Assembly (NCBI GenBank): GCA_964545245.1
Contig: CAZJFC010000014.1
Coordinates: 1-35,733, forward strand
Direction: 5' to 3'
DNA from: CAZJFC01 sp964545245
GTDB lineage: Bacteria; Pseudomonadota; Alphaproteobacteria; Rickettsiales; 21-14-0-20-44-7
DNA length: 35,733 bases
Shown: positions 7,725 to 15,447 of the stretch, piece after piece
Layout of the letters: each line of letters opens with the position of its first letter
How positions within the stretch are numbered: the first letter of the stretch is position 1
Made by a program: the position numbers and the translations under genes
Notes under the pieces: generated by a model
The model's database searches: none
Told to the model about the DNA's origin: nothing
Seen by the model: the letters and a program-made list of their open reading frames with translations, nothing else

Positions 7725-7948
7725 CAGGAGTCAAACAAGCGTTTCCTGACATCCTGCCATGATTTATTTTTCTCCGGCGTATTCACCGCCTGATTATAAG
7801 AAACATCAAGCTGCTTTTTCTGAATCTCGGAAAGAATAGTGTTGCCGGACTCAGTTTCCGAAAGCCCGGAGAGCAGGTAATCCAGCACTTCATGTTTCTG
7901 GCTGTCATTCAGACTGTCAATTACATTGCGTATTTCATGATTAAGCAT
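7724..7948 (-). CDS. PF09720-type antitoxin (addiction module component)
   Basis: This 74-residue protein precedes the toxin, as usual for type II modules. The N-terminal half is helical (IRNVIDSLNDSQKHEVLDYLL). The C-terminal part, EIQKKQLDVSYNQAV followed by KSWQDVRKRLFDS, matches the pattern of the TIGR02574/PF09720 'addiction module component' antitoxins, in which the segment with W..VR..L binds the toxin. AGGTGG lies 8 bases before ATG 7948. The gene starts 24 bases after infC ends, so the module could be read from the infC transcript; a TATAAT in the gap might also serve it. Confidence 0.78.
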   Translation of the reverse strand: MLNHEIRNVIDSLNDSQKHEVLDYLLSGLSETESGNTILSEIQKKQLDVSYNQAVNTPEKNKSWQDVRKRLFDS

Positions 7949-7972
7949 AAAACCACCTCATAACTGATTATA

Positions 7973-8515
7973 TCATTTCTGGCTGGCCGGGGCAATCACC
8001 ATCACGAGTTGTCTGCCTTCCATGCGTGGGGCAAGCTCGATGCGTGAAATTTCCTCAAATTCCGCCTTCACCTTATCAAGCAGTTTCTGGCCAAGGTCGG
8101 CATGGGAAATTTCGCGGCCACGGAAACGCACGGTGATTTTCACCTTATCGCCTTCTTCGAGGAACTCGCGGATATGCTTGGTTTTGATTTGCAGATCATG
8201 CGTATCAATATTCGGGCGCAGTTTGATTTCCTTAAGCTGCTGCTGTTTCTGCTTTTTCTTGGCTTCGTTCTTTTTCTTCTGCTGTTCGTATTTATACTTG
8301 CCGTAATTTATCAGCTTGCATACCGGCGGGGTCGCGTTCGGCGAAACCTCCACCAGATCCACACCCGCTTCTTTTGCGAGCCTCATCCCTTCCTGAGGGG
8401 TCATGATTCCTAACATTTCGCCTTCTGCGTCAATAACGCGAACCTGCGTAACTCTTATCTGGTGATTTACCCTTGTAAAATCTCCCGTTGGTTTCCTAGT
8501 GAATTCTTTATTAAT
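7973..8515 (-). CDS. infC: Translation initiation factor IF-3 (AUU start)
   Basis: IF-3 binds the 30S subunit, prevents early 50S joining and checks initiator tRNA and start codon. The conserved N-domain (VRVIDAEGEMLGIMTPQEGM), the lysine-rich linker (YKYEQQKKKNEAKKKQKQQQ) and the C-domain (IKLRPNIDTHDLQIKTKH, VRFRGREISH) are all present. The first ATG (8416) would cut off a third of the N-domain. Translating upstream, the frame stays open to an ATT at 8515 placed 5 bases after a perfect GGAGG. This gives 180 residues, the same as E. coli IF-3. AUU starts in infC are known to make IF-3 repress its own mRNA. The usual neighbours rpmI and rplT do not follow. Confidence 0.95.
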   Translation of the reverse strand: MNKEFTRKPTGDFTRVNHQIRVTQVRVIDAEGEMLGIMTPQEGMRLAKEAGVDLVEVSPNATPPVCKLINYGKYKYEQQKKKNEAKKKQKQQQLKEIKLRPNIDTHDLQIKTKHIREFLEEGDKVKITVRFRGREISHADLGQKLLDKVKAEFEEISRIELAPRMEGRQLVMVIAPASQK

Positions 8516-8525
8516 ATTAGCCTCC
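8513..8525 (-). promoter_or_regulatory. infC ribosome binding site and AUU start (autoregulation site)
   Basis: GGAGG at 8525-8521, five bases of spacing, then ATT at 8515-8513. A strong Shine-Dalgarno with a near-cognate AUU codon is the known basis for IF-3 autocontrol. It also decides the start of infC here. Confidence 0.85.
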
Positions 8526-8812
8526 GTTGTTGGTTGATTTTATTATATATTCCCTATGGTTAAAGAACGATTACCGCCGTTATGGGCGTTTATCAGTCCA
8601 GTAAAAAAGGGAATGGCAATTACGCTGGAATTATTCAGCATGGTTTTGAAATATTATTTCTTTTTTATTTGTTGCCATGAATATGAACTAGCGCAAAAAG
8701 CGGCTCCGGTAAAGAAAAATAAGATTTGGAACTGTTTTACTCCCACTTTTCTTCCACTAAAACACGGGATCTTCTGACGCAATATTCTTATTTATCGTCA
8801 AAGGCTACCTGT
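8526..8812 (-). other. Intergenic region upstream of infC with a -10-like box
   Basis: About 290 bases without a supported gene. On the minus strand a perfect TATAAT lies at 8547-8542, which would give a start of transcription near 8535 and a very short infC leader; no good -35 box is at 16-18 bases. A 73-codon open frame on the plus strand (8556-8777) has no ribosome binding site and no recognisable features. Confidence 0.35.
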
Positions 8813-9433
8813 TTAACGGTGCAAACTTGCCCTTTCTGTAAGATCGGTACACTGGTCCTGAAGGTCAAGAAGACGTAGCAAGTAATCCGGCTTATCCTTA
8901 GGAGATTCTCTTAACAGATGCACGATCTCACCTGTTTCACAGTCAACCCAACGGCCTGATGCAGTTCTTGGCGCATTCTCTCCACGCAGCCTTGGCTGGT
9001 CAACCTTTCCTGCTTCAATAAGACGCGTCGCTACAGCAATACATTCCGCCTGAAATTCAGCGCCTTGTTGCCACAAGACCTCCCTGTCCATCATCAATTC
9101 CCAGGAACTCCTGTCAGTTACAACAACAATCAGATTGTATCTGAATTCATCCATTATTTTATCTGCATAATGCTGTGTACTAAATGCATATGTACCGGCT
9201 CGGCTTGCTCTTTCATCCATCTCATCACAAAAATCATTAGATACAGGAAGGATACCTTTAAGTAGGCGATTATCCCTTTCCGTAGCACGTTCATTTTCCA
9301 CTGAAAAACCATGAACCATCGTTCCGGCGATAATTCTATCAACCTGCTCTTCCTTTATCACGCCTTTTACAATATCATAAACACAGCCGGATAGTGAAAG
9401 ACCAATATATTTTTTTCCCGCAACCGCTACCAT
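8813..9433 (-). CDS. Hypothetical protein (206 aa), inserted between thrS and infC
   Basis: Not recognised. ATG 9433 is chosen over an in-frame ATG at 9463 because AGGAGG lies 5 bases upstream of it. The product is soluble, without signal peptide or membrane segment. The start MVAVAGKKYIGLSLSGCVYDI looks like a strand-helix opening; the middle is acidic and helical, with two cysteines near residue 70 and later. A Trp-Val-Asp-Cys-Glu-Thr-Gly-Glu segment near residue 160 is followed by a Leu-rich helix (YLLRLLDLQDQ). It sits where thrS and infC are normally adjacent, reads in the same direction, and is separated from both by gaps, so it may be a later insertion. Confidence 0.8.
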   Translation of the reverse strand: MVAVAGKKYIGLSLSGCVYDIVKGVIKEEQVDRIIAGTMVHGFSVENERATERDNRLLKGILPVSNDFCDEMDERASRAGTYAFSTQHYADKIMDEFRYNLIVVVTDRSSWELMMDREVLWQQGAEFQAECIAVATRLIEAGKVDQPRLRGENAPRTASGRWVDCETGEIVHLLRESPKDKPDYLLRLLDLQDQCTDLTERASLHR

Positions 9434-9484
9434 ACAATCCTCCTGATTAATGAGAATTAACAAATAGTGTAAAGTTTTGTAGTG

Positions 9485-11407
9485 TCAAGCAGTTTTGTTT
9501 TCAACTGCGAGCACCTTCAACGCCTCATCAAGCGCCACGAATTCCTGCTTGTGCGAACCAAGGCGGCGGATGGCGAGCTTGCGGTCGGCCACTTCACGCG
9601 CTCCAACTGCGGCAATGATTGGTGTACGCGCCTCGGAATGCTCCTTCACTTTTTGTGAAATGTTCTCGTCGCGCGCATCAAGTTCAACCCTTAAACCTGC
9701 ATTCTGCATAAGATCACGCACCTCTTTTGCGTAAGCCTCAGCCTCCGGCGTGATGGTAACAATCACCACCTGAACCGGCGCTAGCCAGAACGGGAAATAA
9801 CCACCGTGATGCTCGACCAGAATGCCGATGAAACGCTCGAACGAGCCAAGAATCGCGCGGTGTAGCATCACCGGGCGGTGCTTCTGGTTATCGCTGCCGA
9901 TATATTCCGCGTCCAGCCTTTCCGGCAGGACAAAATCAACTTGAATTGTACCACACTGCCAACCACGACCAAGCGAATCCTTGATCGTGAACTCAAGCTT
10001 GGGGCCATAGAATGCGCCCTCGCCGGGGTTCAGCTCATATTCCAGCCTGGCGGATTTGCACGCATCTTCAAGCGCCGCCTCGGCCCTGTCCCAGACCTCA
10101 TCGCTGCCTGCACGTTTTTCCGGACGGGTGGAGAATTTCACCTCGATATTTTCAAAGCCAAGCTGTTTATAGGTTTCCTTGGTGAGGTTGCAGAAATCGG
10201 CGACTTCCTTGTTTATCTGGTCTTCCATGCAGAAGATATGCGCATCGTCCTGAGTGAACCCGCGCACACGCATAATGCCGTGCAGCGCGCCCGAAGGCTC
10301 GTTACGGTGGCATGAACCGAACTCCGCCATGCGGATCGGCAGGTCGCGGTATGAGGTTATCCCCTTCTTGAAAATCTGCACATGGCAAGGGCAGTTCATC
10401 GGCTTCACCGCAAGGATGCGCTCCTCGGATTCGGCAATGAACATATGCTCACGGTACTTGTCCCAGTGGCCGGATTTCTCCCACAGCACGCGGTCGACCA
10501 GCATCGGGGTTTTCACCTCAACATAGCCGTTTTTCTCAAGCTTGCCACGGATGAAATTCTCAAGCGTGCGGTAAAGCGTCCAGCCGTTCGGGTGCCAGAA
10601 CACCTGCCCGGTCGCCTCCTCCTGAATGTGGAAAAGGTTTAGCTGCGTGCCGAGCTTGCGGTGGTCGCGCTTTTCTGCTTCCTCAATTCTGTGCAGGTAT
10701 TCCTTCAGCTCTTTTTCATTCGCAAATGAAACGCCGTAAATGCGCTGGAGCATTTCATTGCTGGAATCGCCGCGCCAGTAAGCCCCTGCCAGCTTGGTGA
10801 GCTTGAACGCCTTGGAGATTTTTGCGGTATTGGTGACATGCGGCCCTACGCAAAGGTCGATGAAACTCTCGCCGTTCTTTAGCGTCTGGCGGTAGACCGA
10901 AATTTTATCATCCGGCACGCGCTCAAGGATTTCCGGCTTGAAGCGGTTACCGATATTGCCGAAATATTTAATGACTTCCTGCTTATCCCATATCTCGCGC
11001 TGGACGGGGTTGCCCTCGTCAATAATTTCCCTCATACGCTGCTCAATTTTCGGTAAATCATCCAGCGTGATGGATTTGCTGTAAGAAATATCGTGGTAAA
11101 AACCATCTTCGATGGTCGGCCCCATCGCCACCACCGCGCCGGGGAAAAGCTCCCGCACCGCGCGCGCCAGGGCTTGCGCAGTCGTGGTGTGGCGCATTAT
11201 CTCAAGCCCTTCCGGGTCTTTCAGCGTTAAAATCGCCACCTTGTCGCCATCATTCAATGGCTCGGAAAGGTCGCGCTGGGTGCCATTCACCTTCATGGCA
11301 ATGGCCGCTTTAGCCAGCCCTGCGCCTATGGATTCGGCAAGCTGCTGGCCGTTGATTTGCGATTCGAAAGAACGGACGGAACCGTCCGGTAGTGTGATGT
11401 TAAGCAT
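9485..11407 (-). CDS. thrS: Threonyl-tRNA synthetase
   Basis: Class II aminoacyl-tRNA synthetase that charges tRNA-Thr. All usual parts are present in 640 residues: the N-terminal TGS domain (residues 1-60), the SAD editing domain with the YHDI and CVGPHV motifs (about 65-220), the catalytic core with the zinc cysteine in MNCPCH and motif 2 in HRNEPSGALHGIMRVRGF, motif 3 in MLHRAILGS, and the anticodon-binding domain (about 535-635, starting at LAPVQVVIVTI). The ATG has no clear Shine-Dalgarno. A TATAAT box (11422-11417) lies only 9 bases before the ATG, which would leave little or no leader. Confidence 0.98.
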   Translation of the reverse strand: MLNITLPDGSVRSFESQINGQQLAESIGAGLAKAAIAMKVNGTQRDLSEPLNDGDKVAILTLKDPEGLEIMRHTTTAQALARAVRELFPGAVVAMGPTIEDGFYHDISYSKSITLDDLPKIEQRMREIIDEGNPVQREIWDKQEVIKYFGNIGNRFKPEILERVPDDKISVYRQTLKNGESFIDLCVGPHVTNTAKISKAFKLTKLAGAYWRGDSSNEMLQRIYGVSFANEKELKEYLHRIEEAEKRDHRKLGTQLNLFHIQEEATGQVFWHPNGWTLYRTLENFIRGKLEKNGYVEVKTPMLVDRVLWEKSGHWDKYREHMFIAESEERILAVKPMNCPCHVQIFKKGITSYRDLPIRMAEFGSCHRNEPSGALHGIMRVRGFTQDDAHIFCMEDQINKEVADFCNLTKETYKQLGFENIEVKFSTRPEKRAGSDEVWDRAEAALEDACKSARLEYELNPGEGAFYGPKLEFTIKDSLGRGWQCGTIQVDFVLPERLDAEYIGSDNQKHRPVMLHRAILGSFERFIGILVEHHGGYFPFWLAPVQVVIVTITPEAEAYAKEVRDLMQNAGLRVELDARDENISQKVKEHSEARTPIIAAVGAREVADRKLAIRRLGSHKQEFVALDEALKVLAVENKTA

Positions 11408-11508
11408 AGAGTTTCATTATATCCAAAGCCCCAAAACGCAAAGGATTTTTTAAATTTCTTTCCTTTTTTCAATTGAAATGCCAATTAATTTAAGTTAATA
11501 AACAACGT
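11408..11508. promoter_or_regulatory. Divergent promoter region, thrS and the 289-aa gene
   Basis: This 101-bp AT-rich gap separates two divergent genes. Minus strand: TATAAT at 11422-11417, with ATG of thrS at 11407; no good -35 box. Plus strand: TTGAAA at 11473-11478, a 17-base spacer and TAATAA at 11496-11501, placing +1 at or next to the ATG at 11509. Neither start codon has a Shine-Dalgarno sequence, so both messages could be leaderless. Predicted by eye. Confidence 0.35.
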
Positions 11509-12378
11509 ATGGAAAGCGACCGGCAAATATCCGCAGTACTAAAAGCCATGAAATCGGCATACGGGTCAGGACGGCTTGTTGTGGCAGACTTACATAGGAC
11601 CAGTCCCGGCGTATGGCACAGCCCGCATGTGGTTTCCGCTAATTCAGACCTTACCCCAAAACAGGCGGAGCGGGGTATCTTCGAATATATCATATTGCGC
11701 GTCAAGGAAGAGATCAAAGCTGTTGGCGGCGAAGCGCAGATAACCTCAGCAAAACCGGCTATCCGCAGGATTTTTGAGAACGAGGCAAGGGTAATGAAAA
11801 CCGTGGACGGCCATGTCCTCGTTGTGCACAGGAACCATAGCCATAAAATAGAGCAACCGGCATTATTACCGGGCGCTTTTGAACTGAACCGGTCAACAAT
11901 GGGAGAAGGTGATATCACCCTGTCGAAAGCCCTGAAAAGGTTACCCGGCACAAACATAAGTTTTTATCACACCAAAAGGGACGCCATTCTTTTAAAACTT
12001 GAGCCGGGAATTGATTATGATCATCTGGAAAAACCCATCGCCGAGGGCACGCGCATCAACAAAATACCGTGCCTTACACCTTCAGGACAGGAAAAATTGC
12101 CGGATATCGTGAAAGACCTGCTCAGCAATTTCCGCCCCTATGACGGCAGTTCGCTTCACGCCGTGTTAAAAAGCGTGGAAGGAGCCACCAATAGTTTTGT
12201 TATTGGCCGCAAAGGCAAGATCCTTGCGCAACTGACGGAAGGCGAAGATTTTATTTTTATAGACGGAGACAGCTCCACAAAATATGTACTTACCCCCTCA
12301 GGGGTTTTAAAAGCCAGAAGCACAGCCGCAGAAATGCTTAAGAACTACCCCAGCATCGGCGCAAGGGAGAGGAATTAA
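11509..12378 (+). CDS. Hypothetical protein, SGQEK-module family (289 aa)
   Basis: Not a family I recognise. It is a paralogue of the next gene. The two share an N-terminal domain of about 100 residues: VLKAMKSAYG here against VLKAMKWAFG, then GIFEYI, RVKEEIKAVGG and AIRRIFENEARVM. The C-terminal half holds two diverged copies of a module seen more clearly in the neighbour: residues 132-205 (GDITLSKALKRL, then AILLKLEPGIDYDHL, then CLTPSGQEKLPDIV) and 211-280 (SLHAVLKSV, ILAQLTEGEDF, VLTPSGVLKAR). No signal peptide or membrane segment. It reads in the same direction as the neighbour, 5 bases before it, and both likely form one operon. Confidence 0.85.
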   Translation: MESDRQISAVLKAMKSAYGSGRLVVADLHRTSPGVWHSPHVVSANSDLTPKQAERGIFEYIILRVKEEIKAVGGEAQITSAKPAIRRIFENEARVMKTVDGHVLVVHRNHSHKIEQPALLPGAFELNRSTMGEGDITLSKALKRLPGTNISFYHTKRDAILLKLEPGIDYDHLEKPIAEGTRINKIPCLTPSGQEKLPDIVKDLLSNFRPYDGSSLHAVLKSVEGATNSFVIGRKGKILAQLTEGEDFIFIDGDSSTKYVLTPSGVLKARSTAAEMLKNYPSIGARERN

Positions 12379-12383
12379 TTTTT

Positions 12384-13502
12384 ATGGATATCGACCAGCA
12401 ACGCGCGGCAGTTTTAAAAGCCATGAAATGGGCATTCGGCACCGAAGGTCACGGGCTTTCCGTTTATGACCAGATGCAGGGGCAAGGCTGGCTGAGCGCA
12501 AGGTCATTATCATCCGATTATGTCGCCGCGCCGGATAAAATCAGCGATGAAATATTTGAGTATATTCAACGCCGCATCGCGCAGGAAATCGATAAGGTCG
12601 GCGGCAAGCAGAACATGCCCGAAGCGCAAAGAGCAATACGCTTCATTTTTGAGCATGAAGCGCGTTTGATGCAGCCGGCCTTCGGCTCCCCGGTTTTTGC
12701 GATCCATGAAGATTATGTGGAACTCCTTAACCTCGAACCTGTCACCATCATTCCCAACACCCACCCGCGTAATAAAGGCGACGTCCCTTTTAGACGGGCA
12801 TGCTGGAATATCACGCAGGGGGAGAAAGAAGTTCTTTCCTATTATTTTATTCACTCCCATCAGGAAGAGATTCTGGAACACATGGTGGAAGAAGATGATT
12901 ATTATTTCTGCATCCGCATTTTTCATAAGGAAAAAGTAGCTTACCTGACCGAATCCGGCCAAAGAAAATTACCGGAAGCGATCAAGGAAATAAACCTGCC
13001 CAGCCGGGGTCGCCGCAGCGAGGATGATGTCTATTTAAAAGAAGCTGTTATATGCACCCACAGGGGCACGATACGATTTTGGCAGACCAGGAAATATGAA
13101 ATTCTTGCCGGGTTGGAAGAAGAAGCGGATTATTATAAATCCGGCAAAACCTGGTTCCTCACAAGATCGGGACAGGAAAAAATACCGGAGATTATTAAAG
13201 AGATAAAAGCCATTCCCTATGGCCGCCGCAACGAAGAAGATATAACTTTGAAAGAAGCGATCATGAATACCGGTGAAATCCCAAAAAATCTTTATGAGTG
13301 CAGGAGATATGAAATTCTTGCCGGGTTGGAAGAAGAAACGGATTATTATCAAGCCGGCAAAATCTATTTCCTTACAAAATCAGGGCAGGAAAAAATACCG
13401 GATATAACTGAAAAGATAAAAGCCATACCCTATGGCCATCGCAATGAAGAGGATATTTCCCTGTATGACGCGGTTGTCAATCAAAACGGCCAGACAAAAT
13501 AA
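12384..13502 (+). CDS. Hypothetical protein with tandem SGQEK modules, frameshifted (372 aa before the stop)
   Basis: Paralogue of the previous gene, not recognised. Residues 1-115 are the shared N-domain (VLKAMKWAFG, IFEYIQRRIAQEIDKVGG, AIRFIFEHEARLM). After that come repeats of about 71 residues: R1 131-209 (diverged), R2 210-280, R3 281-351 and a fourth starting at 352. The module consensus is E-D-x-x-LKEA, then YEILAGLEEExDYY, then GKxxFLTxSGQEKIPEI and IKEIKAIPYG. The frame stops at 13502 inside R4, but the rest of R4 continues in the +1 frame to 13710. Removing one A from the AAAA run near 13494-13497 restores one frame of about 440 residues. The break may be a sequencing error or a real mutation. 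Confidence 0.85.
   Translation: MDIDQQRAAVLKAMKWAFGTEGHGLSVYDQMQGQGWLSARSLSSDYVAAPDKISDEIFEYIQRRIAQEIDKVGGKQNMPEAQRAIRFIFEHEARLMQPAFGSPVFAIHEDYVELLNLEPVTIIPNTHPRNKGDVPFRRACWNITQGEKEVLSYYFIHSHQEEILEHMVEEDDYYFCIRIFHKEKVAYLTESGQRKLPEAIKEINLPSRGRRSEDDVYLKEAVICTHRGTIRFWQTRKYEILAGLEEEADYYKSGKTWFLTRSGQEKIPEIIKEIKAIPYGRRNEEDITLKEAIMNTGEIPKNLYECRRYEILAGLEEETDYYQAGKIYFLTKSGQEKIPDITEKIKAIPYGHRNEEDISLYDAVVNQNGQTK
13011..13436 (+). repeat. Two near-identical 213-bp tandem repeats within the coding sequence
   Basis: R2 (13011-13223) and R3 (13224-13436) are each exactly 71 codons. The DNA is nearly identical in the core: GAAATTCTTGCCGGGTTGG begins at 13098 and again at 13311, 213 bases apart, and the similarity continues for over 100 bases. 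The high identity points to recent duplication or gene conversion, while R1 and R4 are more diverged. Confidence 0.85.
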
Positions 13503-13710
13503 TTTTTATATTCACAAAAGATACAGGCTGCTTGGCATGCTTGAAGAAGAAACCGATTACTATAAATCCGGTCAAACCTACTACATCACAAAATCAGGTC
13601 AGGAAAAACTGCCGGGGTTCATCGCCATTTTTACGCCGCGTAAAAATATAGGCCCCGCCACTGCCAGATTCTGCCACGACAAGGATGCCGCAGCTACCAT
13701 TGACAGATAA
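13498..13710 (+). pseudogene. Frameshifted 3' end of the SGQEK-module gene
   Basis: In this frame the sequence reads NNFYIHKRYRLLGMLEEETD, then YYKSGQTYYITKSGQEKLPG, which is the rest of the fourth module started in the upstream frame, followed by a unique tail ending at 13710. It has no start codon or ribosome binding site of its own in a sensible place, so it is the displaced 3' end of the gene at 12384. It ends 2 bases before the convergent TIKI-like gene, with no terminator between them. Confidence 0.8.
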
Positions 13711-13712
13711 CC

Positions 13713-14924
13713 CTACTCCCCGCGCATCTTCTGGCCGCCCTGAGGCCGCAAGGTCTTCGGGTCGATCCCGGCTTCATCAAATGCCTTGCCCAGCGCTTCC
13801 CGCTCTTCCTTGAACTGCTCACGCCTCCTGTGATAATCCGGCCCGCCATCAAGCCAGAAATCCACGCCCTCATCCGCGCTCGCCCTGCGGAACCCGTTGG
13901 TTTCTTTCCTGCTGAAATCAAAAGCAAGGGCAGGAATGCCAAGTCTTTCATCCACCACACCCAGATTATACCCATTCGCAAAATGTGCCGCACCGCCATA
14001 AACAAGGAATTTTCCCTTTCCTTCCGGGTCTGTTTTTTTGCGGTCTTTTTCAATTTCGGCAGCCCATTCCACATTTGTACTGGCTACCCTTACCCCTGAA
14101 TCATTTTGCGCGTGTTCCTGCCCCACAAGCCTGGCATCCACGTTCACTACGCGTATTCCATGCCTTTTGGCCTCGGCCAGCATTTTTATAGATTCACGCT
14201 GGCTATCGTCCGCTCTTTCCACACCATAATGCCTGGCCAGCTCTTTTGCCGTCATCAGCCTGAGCATTCCGCCCTCCTCTGTCTTTACCCTTCCATTCTT
14301 CGCCAGTTCGTCAAGCTGCTTCACCGACAATGAATTAATTTTTTCAAAATCATCATCCCATTCCAGATATATAGTATCAACCCCTGCCTTTTTGGCGGCA
14401 GCCATATTCCTGGTCATCAACTTCGTGGTTTCATCCTGGGTATGAACTTCACCGAACGCCACCCCCCTGTTGTTATTTATCAACTCCCTAAAAAGCTGGT
14501 CCTGGCTCCTTACCGATTCAGGTATATTGGTATTTTCGTCATGCTGCTTATGCGCGAATTTTTCAACATTCCGTTCAATAACGCGCGCGGCACGGATTGA
14601 TAATTCTTCCTGTTTTTCGATTTCTTTCTCCAGCTTTTCAAGGCGGGACAGGTATCTTTTGTCATTAAATACATCAAAAAGCTTGCCATCATGCTTTTCC
14701 GCATATTTGTCATAAAGCTCGCTAATGCTGCCGGTTTTCGTTACCCCGTCATGATATTTCTGCTGGATTTCCTTAAGCTTTTCGGGCGGCAGCTCTTTTT
14801 CCAGACCATATTTGACCGCCAGCCGGTTATAGTCTTTCAGGTAATCAAGATAGGTTTCCTGCTCCTTAAGCTCGGCAGCGATGATCCGCGACTCAACAGA
14901 TTTGAATAAATCCCTGATTCCCAT
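13713..14924 (-). CDS. TIKI/TraB/ChaN-superfamily-like protein with coiled-coil N-terminus (403 aa)
   Basis: Residues 1-125 are highly charged and helical, likely coiled coil. Residues 150-340 follow the pattern of the TIKI/TraB/EreA/ChaN superfamily, which includes erythromycin esterases and the C-terminal domain of membrane-targeted toxins. The parts seen are GVAFGEVHTQDET (GExH at 158-161), a strand ending in YLEWD (186-190), HGIRVVNVDAR (255-265) and FLVYGGAAHFANG (307-319), the GxxH-type motif near the end. No signal peptide or membrane segment is present. The superfamily assignment is by motif pattern and needs a structure-based search. It could be an effector-like enzyme or a haem/metal-binding protein of the ChaN type. 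The tail is Arg/Glu-rich. Confidence 0.75.
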   Translation of the reverse strand: MGIRDLFKSVESRIIAAELKEQETYLDYLKDYNRLAVKYGLEKELPPEKLKEIQQKYHDGVTKTGSISELYDKYAEKHDGKLFDVFNDKRYLSRLEKLEKEIEKQEELSIRAARVIERNVEKFAHKQHDENTNIPESVRSQDQLFRELINNNRGVAFGEVHTQDETTKLMTRNMAAAKKAGVDTIYLEWDDDFEKINSLSVKQLDELAKNGRVKTEEGGMLRLMTAKELARHYGVERADDSQRESIKMLAEAKRHGIRVVNVDARLVGQEHAQNDSGVRVASTNVEWAAEIEKDRKKTDPEGKGKFLVYGGAAHFANGYNLGVVDERLGIPALAFDFSRKETNGFRRASADEGVDFWLDGGPDYHRRREQFKEEREALGKAFDEAGIDPKTLRPQGGQKMRGE

Positions 14925-14982
14925 TGATATATTTTAATATCTCAGCATTAAAATACGGTTACAAAAGCAATAATATGCCAAG

Positions 14983-15411
14983 CTATTGTTTTATAACCTT
15001 TTTCATCATCCTTTGGTGGGGCATCCCAACCTTGTCAAAAAATTCACCATATGGCTCATACCCCAGCTTTTCGTAGAATGTTATCGCATTATTGCGCGAT
15101 TCAAGGTGTATTTCCTCAATTTCCCGCCTTTCAGCGAGGTTTTCAAGGTATTCCACCAGTTTTTTGCCTATCCCATGCCCGCGGAACTTTTCCGGCACCG
15201 CCATTTGCCTGAGTTTATCCCCTTTCAGCGCCACGGTTCCGGCAGGCGCGCCATCCGCAAAACACAATATATGGATTGAGTTGATATCCCCCATGCGGTC
15301 TTCGGTGGTGATTTCCATGCCCAGCGGCTTTCTCAGTACTTCCTCGCGGATTTTGAGGCATTGCTGGTAAAGCCCGTCTTCCATACCGAAATGCGTGATT
15401 GTGATTTCCAT
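14983..15411 (-). CDS. GNAT family N-acetyltransferase (142 aa)
   Basis: Gcn5-related acetyltransferase that moves an acetyl group from acetyl-CoA to an unknown acceptor. The pyrophosphate-binding motif A is in KLRQMAVPEKFRGHGIGKKL (R-x-x-G-x-G/A), and motif B follows as IHLESRNNAITFYEKLGYEP. The N-terminal part, KIREEVLRKPLGM, resembles the ElaA/YjcF-type subgroup. ATG 15411 is preferred over TTG 15447, because the longer form would abut the divergent aminotransferase start with no intergenic DNA. The promoters of both divergent genes must then lie within about 36 bases or inside the coding regions. Confidence 0.88.
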   Translation of the reverse strand: MEITITHFGMEDGLYQQCLKIREEVLRKPLGMEITTEDRMGDINSIHILCFADGAPAGTVALKGDKLRQMAVPEKFRGHGIGKKLVEYLENLAERREIEEIHLESRNNAITFYEKLGYEPYGEFFDKVGMPHQRMMKKVIKQ

Positions 15412-15447
15412 GCTTGAAAATTTAGCCAGAAACCCTAGTTTCCGCAA

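Noticed and set aside
8556..8777. 73-codon plus-strand ORF with a hydrophobic middle
   Set aside because: No ribosome binding site, no recognisable pattern, and it lies in the region upstream of infC; chance frame in AT-rich DNA is likelier.
13011..13436. CRISPR-like or satellite DNA repeat
   Set aside because: The repeats are 213 bases, in frame and protein-coding, without spacers.
8813..13710. Prophage remnant between infC and the TIKI-like gene
   Set aside because: No integrase, capsid, terminase or attachment-site duplication is visible; unknown genes alone do not support it.
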